DNA of 64,000 nt from Acorus gramineus (taxonomy: Eukaryota; Streptophyta; Magnoliopsida; Acorales; Acoraceae). A program made the translations under genes and the position numbers. Where the stretch lies: assembly GCA_030737835.1 (NCBI GenBank), contig CM060851.1, positions 4,244,615-4,308,614 of the forward strand, written 5' to 3'. Below the pieces are notes generated by a model. It did not search any database and was not told the DNA's origin. It saw only the letters and a program-made list of their open reading frames with translations. This document shows positions 10,077-20,134 of the stretch, one piece after another; within the stretch, counting starts at the first letter, position 1, and each line of letters opens with the position of its first letter.

Positions 10077-11524
10077 AACATCCATAAAAATTGAACGATT
10101 TAAAAAATGCTAACACGTCTAACCTTTTGTCTTTTCTTTCAATTCACCTTTTTATTGGTCCGACATTTTTTTTTTTTTTTTTTCATGTACAACAGCAAAT
10201 GATTCATATTTTCATACCTCCACACTTTTTTCATTTTCACGTACAATAGCAGGTGATTCCCCTTTTCAAGAGACTTCACACATTGGTTTTGAAACTTTTC
10301 AAATACTATTCTGATACAAATTTTTCTTACTTGTACTAATCATAACAGGTATTTTAATCTTTAGCAATTCCTGACACAACGCATACTATGCCTCCAAAGT
10401 CCAAATGATGCATGGAAAAATGCATTATAAGCTATGTACAAAGTCTTTGACTATCCTATCAGATTGCCGACACATTTCGGGTCACATACTACCCATCAAG
10501 AAAAGCTCATCGGTGGTTATGATAAAATGATGGATGGCCACGATTTCCCTAATAGGTCGGAACGATCACGGTCATGAGCCAACGCTGCACAAAGATTTAC
10601 GGATCGGACTAGGCCCACTTGACTATCGTACCTTTTTCTTATGGTTTTTCGAGTTTGATACGCTGTGATAATGCATTATATATTGTAACTACTATATTAT
10701 CGTAAAATATTGAGTTCTATCATAATATATGATGTAAAAAAAAATACTATTATATTTTAATATATATTTCAGTATAACATGTATTTTAATGGAGGAGTGT
10801 GATTTTCTTTTAAAAAATAATATGGACCGCTAATGGGACTACACTTGAGGGTGCATGTATCATTTTTCTTGTTACATATCATGGTGAAATGCTTTTAAAG
10901 ATGGACATGTGGATTTCGTGGTGTGGCTGTGGAGAGTGCTCGAGGGATCGCCTCATTGAGTGCGGTTATACACAGTTTTTTTTATAATATCAATTTGATA
11001 TTTATATGTTCACATAATCAAATATATTCACATTAACCAAATATATATCTTAATAGAAAATTCTCACATATTCATATAATTTATTAGAGTATAATATTTT
11101 TTTTTTATAAAAACATGTATCTCAAATAGATTAGGTATATTATTTTTTTTTAAATTAAAACACATGTATATTAGAATCGGAATGAAAATAAAATGGATGT
11201 ACCTAACATTTTTCTTTTAACTGTTTTTAAGAGAGGCGCTGTTACACTCAGATCCGTTTTCAACCCCAATTCTGACATTATATGCGTCAATAGAAAATTA
11301 ACAACGCATATGCTCACGTTAACAAGGCATATGCTTCAAATGAATTCTTTTACTATTTCTATAAATGCATCAAATGTAATTTATTGGAGTATATGTTTTA
11401 TTTTTTTTATAAAAAATATATATTTCATTAGATGAAACATACGTTTTTTTTTTAAATTCAAAATACATCTAGTTTGAAATCTGAGGCTCAAAATGAGGCT
11501 GGACTTAATATTATCATTCCAATG
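10077..11524. other. Intergenic DNA between the divergent sHSP pair
   Basis: No gene is seen. About 10640-10860 and 10980-11460 resemble the AT-rich dispersed family (blocks such as ATATATTTCA, TATATGTTTTATTTTTTTTA). About 10380-10620 is of more balanced composition, with no recognisable content and no long frame. Confidence 0.5.
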
Positions 11525-11627
11525 AGTGATCATCCCTTCTGACGGCCCAGAAATTTGAGCCCAATCAAGTGCGACCCAATAGAGAACCAAACCAATGGGT
11601 TTCGCGCGGGAACCCCAGAACCCCCCG

Positions 11628-11640
11628 GAACCTTCCAGAG
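11628..11640 (+). promoter_or_regulatory. Heat-shock element of sHSP copy 2
   Basis: GAACCTTCCAGAG gives three alternating units (GAA-cc-TTC-ca-GAG). It lies about 107 bp before the TATA box. It corresponds to the element at 9357-9371 with changed spacer bases. Confidence 0.75.
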
Positions 11641-11715
11641 TCATCTACAGGTCCCTCGACGTATCCAGAGACGTCTATCACGAAAGCAACGGCCGATATT
11701 CATTTGAAACCTCCG

Positions 11716-11727
11716 GAAACTTCAAGA
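11716..11727 (+). promoter_or_regulatory. Proximal heat-shock element of sHSP copy 2
   Basis: GAAACTTCAAGA has GAA-ac-TTC-aa-GA, about 20 bp upstream of the TATA box. The matching place in copy 1 reads GAAGCCTCC, so this second site looks degraded there. Confidence 0.6.
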
Positions 11728-11746
11728 CCCCCTTCTTCATCTCCTC

Positions 11747-11754
11747 TATAAATA
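11747..11754 (+). promoter_or_regulatory. TATA box of sHSP copy 2
   Basis: TATAAATA lies about 127 bp before the start codon at 11881, with the proximal heat-shock element directly upstream. Standard plant heat-shock promoter layout. Confidence 0.8.
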
Positions 11755-11880
11755 CCACTCCCCCCCCCCCCTTCAAATCTCCTCCCTGTAACCGAAATCA
11801 AAATCAAATCAAAATCTCCTTTTCAAAAGCTTTCATCGAATTCTCTGCTTTTTTTCGTTTTCAATTCCAAAGAGAGAAAA

Positions 11881-12357
11881 ATGTCGCTGATTCCATACTT
11901 CTTCGGCGGCCGACGGAACAACGTCTTCGATCCCTACTCCCTCGACGTCTTTGACCCCTTCGACGCCTTCCGCTCCATCTCCGAATCCCGCCCGGGGTCT
12001 CTCTCCAGCGAGACCTCCGCCTTGGCCAACACTCGCATCGACTGGAAGGAGACGCCGGAGGCGCACGTGTTCAAGGCGGATCTGCCGGGGCTGAAGAAGG
12101 AGGAGGTGAAGGTGGAGGTCGAGAAGGGGAGGGTCCTCCAGATCTCCGGCGAGAGGAGCAGGGAGAAGGAGGAGAAGAACGACACGTGGCACCGCGTGGA
12201 GAGGAGCAGCGGGAGGTTCATGAGGAGGTTCAGGTTGCCGGAGGGGGCGAAGGTTGATCAGGTCAAGGCGGCGATGGAGAACGGGGTGTTGACGGTGACG
12301 GTGCCGAAGGCGGAGGTGAAGAAGCCGGAGGTCAAGGCCATCGACATCTCCGGTTGA
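11881..12357 (+). CDS. HSP17-class I: Class I small heat-shock protein (copy 2 of an inverted pair)
   Basis: An intronless gene of 158 residues, head to head with the copy at 8644-9120 and about 97% identical to it in protein. The architecture is the same: an N-terminal arm, an alpha-crystallin domain with [15 protein letters not shown] and GVLTVTVPK, and a terminal I-x-I motif in IDISG. It should act as a cytosolic holdase binding unfolding proteins under heat stress. Two heat-shock elements and a TATA box sit within 260 bp upstream. The 3' region after 12357 is unrelated to that of copy 1 and probably holds a short UTR of about 200 bp. No lesion is visible, so both copies look functional. 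Confidence 0.95.
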   Translation: MSLIPYFFGGRRNNVFDPYSLDVFDPFDAFRSISESRPGSLSSETSALANTRIDWKETPEAHVFKADLPGLKKEEVKVEVEKGRVLQISGERSREKEEKNDTWHRVERSSGRFMRRFRLPEGAKVDQVKAAMENGVLTVTVPKAEVKKPEVKAIDISG

Positions 12358-14843
12358 GGTTCTGTTTTTTTTTTCTTTCTTCACTGAAATGAGGGTTTTG
12401 TTTTGAGTGAACGGAAGTTGTGGGACTTGTATGTGTGTCTCTCTCTCTGAAGTGTGAAAATGTTGCTTTACTACAGGAAGGGTGTTAATGTGTGATGCGT
12501 GGAGTTGATTTTCAGTGAAGAGTGTTGTAAAGTCTATTGTGAGTCAGTGACATGTCTTGTTAAATAAATTTGAATGTGTGGCTATCCAGTATCCTTAATT
12601 CATATTGCATTTTTCTCTCAATTTTTTGACACTCATCTATTGATTTTATTACATTAGAGTGAAGTGCCCTTTGCTTAAATGACTATAAAAAGTGTTGAAG
12701 CATATAATGACCAATTTAAAAATCATTTCAAATCTTATTGACTAAATGATCCGTTTAGATAGAGTCACAGGTTATTTTAAAGTTTTGATTTATATTTATA
12801 AAATAAGTAAATTTTTGTTTGATTGTGTTTTAGTTATTCTCATTGGAAAACGTAATATTAAAGGTTGAATGTTTGATTGATGAAGTATAAAATATGAATA
12901 AAGTATAAAAAAGTGATTTGATATGTGTTTCATTAATGTATAAGAGATAATTATTTGAAAAAAAAAATTGTTGATAGAATTAGTTAATTTTATGAATAAG
13001 GAGGAATTACTATACTCTTTTATTCTTTATTATTTCAATATTTAAATACCATTTTATTTCCTTTATCCAAATATATTTTTTTTCTCCAATTCTATGCCTA
13101 TTCTTATCTATTCTCCCCCCTGATCCTCTATCCAAATGCCCCCTATAGCTCCGTCTGAAAGTGAGTGAGTTGGCGCATATTCTGCATTATTATTGTTCAC
13201 TCTAGAAACTACGACTCGGGTTAGCGGGACCTCGATTAGAACTTATAAATCAACCCTAATTTAACTTGTTTCATGTACATTCAAAGTCATGAACCAAAAC
13301 TCTCATCTTATACATCACTGACTCCCGTCAACCTAAAAAAACCGCCCTGTAAAACTTGACACACACATGTACTTATTGGATTAAAAAAACTGACGCCTGA
13401 TGGGATGTCCGTGTCAGCAGAGTAGTAGAACACCAAGAAAACTGAAATTCATTTTTTTGAGTGGAAATAAAATCCAGCTAGAGCTACAAGGGTATATACA
13501 GTATGTATACACAGATTTTTTAAAAGTTTATACATAAAGTTTTTCATGTGTACACACCACCCAATCTCTTTCTACACATGGTGTGAGATATGTAAATGCA
13601 AAATTTTTGTACTGAGAGTGTACAATCTTCATATGCATTCATTGTCACGGCTGAATTTGTGATTGATTTCTATTATTTTGCTTCACATATCGATATGATA
13701 ATGTTTAAACAGCCCCAAATTTAGTTTCATCACTCTAAATATATACCTTCATTGAAGAATAGTTTTTTGTTTTTAGGAAAAAGGTTGACAATTGCCATAG
13801 TATTAAATAGAAGAGGGAATGCACAAACAAATGCTACAAAGACGCCTGTCATAAAACAAACACGAAATAGAAGATTTGATCAATCAGTGCCCCTTGAGGA
13901 ACCTTTAAAGATCACAAGGATGCACTACCCTAATACACAAAATCGCCCTCCCCTCACCACCCCACTTGCCCCGCACAAAAGCATCCCCAATCAGAAATAA
14001 ATCTCGTCTCGCCCCCTCACAAATATTCTCCACATAAGAAGAGCCGCCACGGAACATCTCCTGTACACACAAGCATCAATATTTCCCCCCTCCACATGTA
14101 TTTCTGTCTTCTATATCTTGGTTCTTTCTGCATTGTTTGTGCCCCTGTTAAATGCGAGTTTCCAATCATTTTAGCTCTCAAAGTTGGTGTCATCTAATCT
14201 TCATTGATCCATGGTTGGAACCTTTGTTTCTTTAATCAGATATAAACATTTCATTTCCATCTCCAAAAGGTAGGTTCATTGGCTGGTCCATACAGAGTTG
14301 TTAAAATTTAATTTTATTATTATTCCCCTACAAAAAAAAGAACACAATTTGAATCTCAATTGGGGTCCCATGTAAATTATACTGACGCACCAGTAGCTAA
14401 AGATTGTGGCTTTGATTTCAACATATGAGAAGGCCCTCTGATGAAAGTAATAATCAACCAGAGACTCTGAAAGATTGCTTTGATTTGAACATGAGTCATT
14501 TCAGTTTCTGCATTGTCCATCACACATGAAAGGTTGCTGAATCAAGTTTATAAATTACTCTGCATTGCAATTCGAGCTTCAACATATTTGATTTCGACGG
14601 GCAACTCATGCCACTAGCACCATATGTATTTCTTCCAATTGTTCTATTTAACAAAATCTAAGAAAGACTTTCATTAACAAAGAGAGATTTTACATTGACA
14701 AAAAAAGATCAGATAAAAAACACACACAAAATCACACATCATCAACAGCCAACACTGCACATCTAACAAAATACAAAGCCACCAACCCCATCCATCACAC
14801 AAGATCATCACAACCAAAAAGAGGAGGCAAAAAAAAAAAAAAC
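12358..14843. other. Intergenic DNA between sHSP copies 2 and 3
   Basis: The first 250 bp or so is probably the 3' UTR of sHSP copy 2. The last 200 bp (about 14640-14843) is probably the 3' UTR of the minus-strand sHSP. The stretch between is AT-rich with scattered stop codons. A frame at 13752-14000 is open but has no recognisable protein and no splice context, and I do not call it. Confidence 0.5.
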
Positions 14844-15329
14844 TCAGCCGGAGATGTCGATCGACTTGACACTGTGCTTCTTGGCCTCCTCCTTAGGCAC
14901 CGTCACCGTCAGCACCCCATTCTCCATCGCCGCCTTCACCTGCTCCATCTTCGCGTTCTCCGGCAGCCGGAACCTCCTCACGAATCTCCCGCTGCTCCTC
15001 TCCACGCGGTGCCACGTGTCGCTCCTCTTCTCCTCCTCCCTGGTCCTCTCGCCGGAGATCTGGAGGACCCTCCCGTCCTCGACCTCCACCTTCACCTCCT
15101 CCTTCTTCAGCCCCGGCAGGTCCGCCTTGAACACGTGCGCGGACGGCGTCTCCTTCCAGTCCACGAGAGCCGACGCCCGCACGAACGAGGAGGATCCCTC
15201 GTCGCCGAAGGGGAGGAGGCTCGGCTGTGGGAAGGGGAGACCCTCGAAGGGGTCCCAGACTTCGAGAGAGAACGGATCGAAGACGTTCGACGACCGGCGG
15301 CGATTGAAGAAGTTCGGGATGATCGACAT
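14844..15329 (-). CDS. HSP18-class I: Class I small heat-shock protein (third, more distant member)
   Basis: An intronless gene of 161 residues. It has the class I N-terminus ([20 protein letters not shown]), then an alpha-crystallin domain containing [39 protein letters not shown] and [11 protein letters not shown]. It ends in IDISG with the I-x-I motif. The N-terminal arm differs clearly from the other pair ([17 protein letters not shown]), while the core domain is very similar. This fits an older tandem duplication preceding the inverted one. The promoter has a perfect heat-shock element (15470-15482) and a TATA box. Confidence 0.95.
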   Translation of the reverse strand: MSIIPNFFNRRRSSNVFDPFSLEVWDPFEGLPFPQPSLLPFGDEGSSSFVRASALVDWKETPSAHVFKADLPGLKKEEVKVEVEDGRVLQISGERTREEEKRSDTWHRVERSSGRFVRRFRLPENAKMEQVKAAMENGVLTVTVPKEEAKKHSVKSIDISG

Positions 15330-15418
15330 TTGAGAGAAATCAAAGTTTTCTAGGGTTTCTGATTGACTTGAATTTTCGATGATCTGAAGAAAAAAAAAAG
15401 GGGAAAACGAGACGTCGA

Positions 15419-15426
15419 TTTATATA
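15419..15426 (-). promoter_or_regulatory. TATA box of the third sHSP gene
   Basis: The minus strand reads TATATAAA, about 90 bp upstream of the start codon at 15329 and about 45 bp downstream of a heat-shock element. Confidence 0.7.
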
Positions 15427-15463
15427 ATGAGAGAATGGAAGATAATGGGATGGGTCTGGAGAG

Positions 15464-15482
15464 TTCCACTTCTCGAATCTTC
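15464..15482 (-). promoter_or_regulatory. Heat-shock element of the third sHSP gene
   Basis: 15470-15482 reads TTCTCGAATCTTC on the plus strand, a perfect three-unit array (TTC-nn-GAA-nn-TTC). A further TTC at 15464 is off by one base. It is placed just upstream of the TATA box, as usual for heat-shock factor sites. Confidence 0.8.
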
Positions 15483-15489
15483 CGTGACT

Positions 15490-18400
15490 GAAAAAAAAGG
15501 TTATTTTGACGGTTGTGATAATGACACGTGTTAACGTACATATTTTCGCGAGTTGAGTGGGGTGAATTTCACGAGTTGAAAGAGCATTCGAAGAGACGGG
15601 CCGTTGACGCTATGGATTTTGTGGGCCGAGTTTGGGAAACCCACGGCCCATGAGGTTGTGTGAAAACATGGGTTGCTGCTACGGCCCTGACATGTTTTCT
15701 GAGCGCTGATACACAGTACTTGGGATTCTATATTTTTTAAATAAAAAATGCATAGTTTAGTATATATGTTTTGAGATTTTGTTAAATTTTTTTAAAATAT
15801 CAGCTCATTACAATTTTGTTATAAAAATCTCAATACAGTCCAGTCCAAATTTTGTTAAAAAAAATCTCAAAATATTAATTTAGCCCAAATTTTTGTTAGA
15901 AAAACTTCAAAATATCATTATTTTGTAAATCTAAATTTACCTCAAAAAGAAAAATATTAGACTCGATCATTTTCATCTACCAAAACTTATACATGTTTTT
16001 ATTTTTTTTAAATAGTAAACATCATATAATAATGTATATGTTTTGATAAAAAGTGTATATTGTTCCATTTCTAGTTGAATGAACCAATTTTCAATAAGTG
16101 TAAAAAAATATTTAATGAGATACATACATCGCTTAATGAGATATATCCTTAATTAGATTTTAAATGAAATATATAAGACTGTATTTTAGACTGTAAAAAA
16201 AAATTAAATGTAAACAATGCCTCCCAAAAAACATCTCTTGTTAGTTCAGCCCACCCCAAAAATGTGTCCAAGCATATAATTCATTAAGAGAGTGTGATTA
16301 AAAAAAAATGTTAAAGCATGTGAATGGGGTTGTAGATGAATATATCGTTTTCCTTTCACATTCTTTAAGATATATTTTATCTAAAATACAGTCTTCTATA
16401 AAAAAATTTTTTTTTATATATTTGGACTATTTTTTTAATTTAGTATACTAGATTAGGAAATGTGGAGACCATAGAGTGATTGCTGAAATGATTGCGATTT
16501 TATTTCAAGTAATTTTTAAAACAGTTTTTTTTTTTTTAAAAAAAATTGCTCTCAACCAACCTTGTAATAGCTATTTTCAGCCGGTTTTTAAATAATTAAA
16601 AACTATAATCTAAAATTAGAAACTAAAGTTCAAAAATACATGTTTGAAATCGATAAATTTGAAAACAAGCAATTTAACAACTGGATCCCAATGGAACCTG
16701 ACAGTATCAGCTGTCTTAAAACATGAGTTCTTCTGGTAATGGTTGGAGGAAATATAATGCGTGAACACTTTTGTGGTAGACAAAAATACAAATTAAAAAT
16801 TAAAAGAGAAGAAGAAGAAGTGGTGTTATTATTGACACATGAGCAACCATTGATGAATTGGCCTTAATTTGCCCAATATAAATTATCTCCCTTTGCACGC
16901 ATTGGATGCTTTGATTCAAGAATCAGTTGCCTTTGCCTTTGCCTTTTCTTTTCTTTCACCAATCCAAAGAAGATTGTTTTCATATTATTATTTTATCAAG
17001 ACTGTCTACTTTAGTCAAAAGTCCTCTTAAATTCATGGGTACCACTAACATATTTATATTAGGACGGTGTACTTTAGTCAAAAGTGCTCTTTAAATTAAG
17101 AGTTTTTTTTATTTATTTTTAAGTCCTGTAAATTATAGAATTTAATAATTGATTTATCATTTTTTTATATTTTGGTCTAAGTCTCCAGATTTAAAGGATA
17201 TGTTCATTTTTAGTTCATGGAAGAGACCTATCCCTAAATTATTTGATTTTTTTTTTAGTTTCTGAGAGGAACTAAAAAAGAACATACCCTTTAAATCTGG
17301 AGACTTAAACTAAAATAAGGAAAAGTAAAATAAAAAAACCCTTAAATTAAAGGCCATCCTTAACATCCGTAGATCATTCATTTTGCAATGGATTTTTTGA
17401 AAATGGGGGGGGGTGTTCAGATCATTTCCATTATCAATTATTTCATGAGCATTGACATAGTCTTTTTTGCAGTCTGTAGACTCATATACAATGATAACGT
17501 AATATATATTGTGTTATTATTTATCATAATACATGGAGTAAAAAAAAATTAATTTTTTTACAAAAAAAAATACATTAATATATCTCAATATATACATCAT
17601 TTCATATACCAGTATTTACTTTAATAAAAGAGTGTGTTATTTTTTTTAAAAAAAGTGTAGGCTATATAAGAGACTGGGCACATCATTTTCCTTATTTGAT
17701 AGACACTCAGACATGAGTGAGTGTTAAGAGATCCATTAGATCTTTTATGTGACCTTTAACTTTATGGAATACAAACACTGAATCCAATCCATTATTTAGT
17801 AGCCAATCATAACAAAACTCCAACATGAACATTGTTCCAGGAAAGTCCTATGATGATTTATCCCCAGATAATGAAGTATTGTTTACAATAACACCCTAGG
17901 CCTAACTCAAGTCTGTTCTTTATTATCTAGTAATTTATTCTAATAAAAAATTCTCAATTAATTTAAAATCAAGTGATTAAGTTTTTGCTTTTCTAGACAC
18001 CTGGTGAAATAGTAATACTACAAGCAAGTGATCAGATTCACAAAAACAGTTTTGCATTTAAAGGACACATGAAACAGTGTCACATTACCAGTGTTGCTAT
18101 TTGCATTCATAATTTAATAATTGACAATAATATTTACAATAGTAAAGTCTTGGATTAATGAAATCTCATTGTATATCTAACAAAAGTTTTTTTTTTTTTT
18201 TTTCACTGATATAAATTTAAAACCTCGGTGCAGAAAATTAAACGACAGCCCAAATTCTAGTGCTAAAACAGAAAATCTATGTGAGGATGACACACACATA
18301 TTGAAAGAAAGAAAAAAAAAACAATAATAACATTCTTTATTCATAGAGAACTTTGCAACTTGCTTCAATGCACTGCTTAAATACAGAGCTCTCTTTACAA

Positions 18401-19150
18401 TGATAACAAGTCCAATGTATATGTAAATACAACTATGCAGAAATTCAGAGGTAGCAATGTCCCCACTCATGCAATTATTATATATACATATATCAAGCAC
18501 ACCTTTTTAAATTAACTAATTTTACAGACCAAAACATCCATATTAATGTTTAAAATACTAAAACTATCCAAATGACTACTACTTGCATATAAATTTTAGT
18601 AAGCAATCACTAGGATTTAAATTTCAGCACTCAAATAAGACATTCATTTTCAAAGTTTCCAAACATCACCTTTCTTAAAGTATAATTTCATTACAACTAC
18701 AAGATGACAAGGTATAAATTTTTAAAAAAAGTACTCCAACCAGATTTTTTTTTTTTCAAATAAAGTGTTATTCATAAAATCCAACCCTCCAAAGTCCAAA
18801 CCTAACACATGGCACTACAAAAAATATTAAGAACTCAAGCGCATGAAAACATTGACTCCCATTCACAGGATATAATATATGAACATGAACACATACATTA
18901 TTCCCAATGTCCAAAAAAGCCACCCAATGTATTCACACCCAAAAAACAAAAAAGAACAAAAAAAAGAACAGAAATAAAAAATAAAATAAAAGGGGCATCT
19001 CCATCCAAGCAATTAAAGACAAAGGCACCAAACCAGAAGAAATGGTGAAGCAAAAAAATCATATCAATGACTCTAGTCCTTCCCAACATGTGATTGACGT
19101 CACCCCGCGTGGACCCTTCTCGCGCGATCTCGATGTGACCTCACTCTGTT
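15490..19150. other. Gene-free AT-rich interval
   Basis: No credible coding frame is seen. About 15950-16210 and 17460-17660 belong to the AT-rich dispersed family. A foldback lies at 17170-17318. Direct repeats of ACTTTAGTCAAAAGT(C/G)CTCT occur at about 17008 and 17072. The last few hundred bases are probably the promoter of the DUF3527 gene. Confidence 0.5.
17170..17318. repeat. Foldback with about 45-bp arms
   Basis: TAAGTCTCCAGATTTAAAGG (left, about 17178) recurs in inverse orientation at about 17288-17307. Similarity runs along about 45 bp of each arm with only a few mismatches. The loop is about 30 bp. The outer flanks (TTTAAATTAAGAG at about 17090 and CCCTTAAATTAAAG at about 17339) are also inverted, so the full element may be about 17085-17355. 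Probably a MITE; transcription would give a long hairpin. Confidence 0.65.
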
Positions 19151-19362
19151 CACCATCAAAGGGAAGCTCAGTCTCTCTCTCTCTCTGAAGCTCTCATTTT
19201 CTCAGTGTAGCTATCGTGGCTTGTTTTGGTGGAGATACAAAACCTGGGTCGAGCTTAAAATCCCTTACTTTCTTTAGTAAACTTACTGTAAAACCTCGAA
19301 GAGACGAAAAACCCAGAGTTTGGGGGTTTGGGATGTCTTCAAGATGCCGTCTTTTTGAGTGG

Positions 19363-20045
19363 GTAAGTTTTCGTTTCTCAAGTTGTTGGGGGGGACTTGC
19401 TTGGTTGCTGATGTGGGTATCTCCTGAAATCTTGTTTTGTGTTCTGGGTCTGCTTCATTTTGGATTGTTGGTCTTTGTTTTTTTTTGTTGTGGATTTGTG
19501 GTTTTGATTTCAGGGAGGGAAAGTGAGGTAATGCTTTTAATAGAACCAAATCGGCAACCTTTGTGTGTTATCCATAGCTATACGAGGCTTGTATTGTTCT
19601 GGGTCATGTTCTTTATTCTTGTTTTCTGATGCACTCACCAACATGAAAATATAAATTGATGAATTTTGTACTGACATCTGATGATTTTGCCTGATATTTC
19701 ACCAAACCTTTGATAATAATGTCTCACCTTCTGTAAGAAATCTATGGTGGAGTTTTCACGAGATAAATGTGGAATTTATGGTACTCTTGGCATTATATTC
19801 TTATGATTTAGTATTGGTTTTCATGAGAAGAGTCATATTCAGTTAGAAATAAAAGAGAGTGCAATTTCTTGGTAGATTGTATGACTAACATGCCTTCCTT
19901 TTTTTTAGTTATCATTAGAAAAGCATTGTAATATTGATGATAATTGTGTCACTTATTTTTTAGTCAAAAAGTTATTGAGTCAGGAAGTCTGTTTTAACAT
20001 CGATCTGAATTGTTTTTTTTTTCTTTTTAATAACTTCAATATCAG
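19363..20045 (+). other. Probable 5' UTR intron of the DUF3527 gene
   Basis: GTAAGT at 19363 and a pyrimidine-rich tract ending TCAG at 20045 fit an intron between a non-coding first exon (about 19160-19362, starting near the CT-repeat at 19170-19186) and the coding exon. Inferred from splice motifs only. Confidence 0.45.
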
Positions 20046-20056
20046 AGAGCACATCT

Positions 20057-20134
20057 ATGTTATTTGCCTTTCCATTAGCCAAATCAAGGCCGAGAATGAA
20101 CCGTGCTGAGCTGCATTATCTTCATGATGTCTAA
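20057..20134 (+). promoter_or_regulatory. uORF overlapping the DUF3527 start codon
   Basis: A 25-codon frame starts at 20057 and has a second in-frame ATG at 20096. It ends at TAA 20132-20134, past the main start codons at 20124 and 20127 and in another frame. If this exon is used as drawn, it would reduce main-frame translation. The true 5' exon structure is not proven. Confidence 0.4.

Larger units (their letters stand above)
11525..12357 (+). repeat. Right arm of the inverted sHSP duplication
   Basis: Inverse counterpart of 8644-9447. It runs from an upstream block (GACGGCCCA, about 11541) to the stop codon at 12357. Beyond the stop the two copies share nothing visible. Confidence 0.85.

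Noticed and set aside
11833-12384. Minus-strand frame across sHSP copy 2
   Set aside because: Mirror of the same antisense shadow.
13752-14000. 82-codon open frame between sHSP genes
   Set aside because: No family, no splice or promoter context, composition like its flanks.
18898-19089. 63-codon minus-strand frame upstream of the DUF3527 gene
   Set aside because: Phe/Leu-rich reading of A-rich DNA, no homology recognised.
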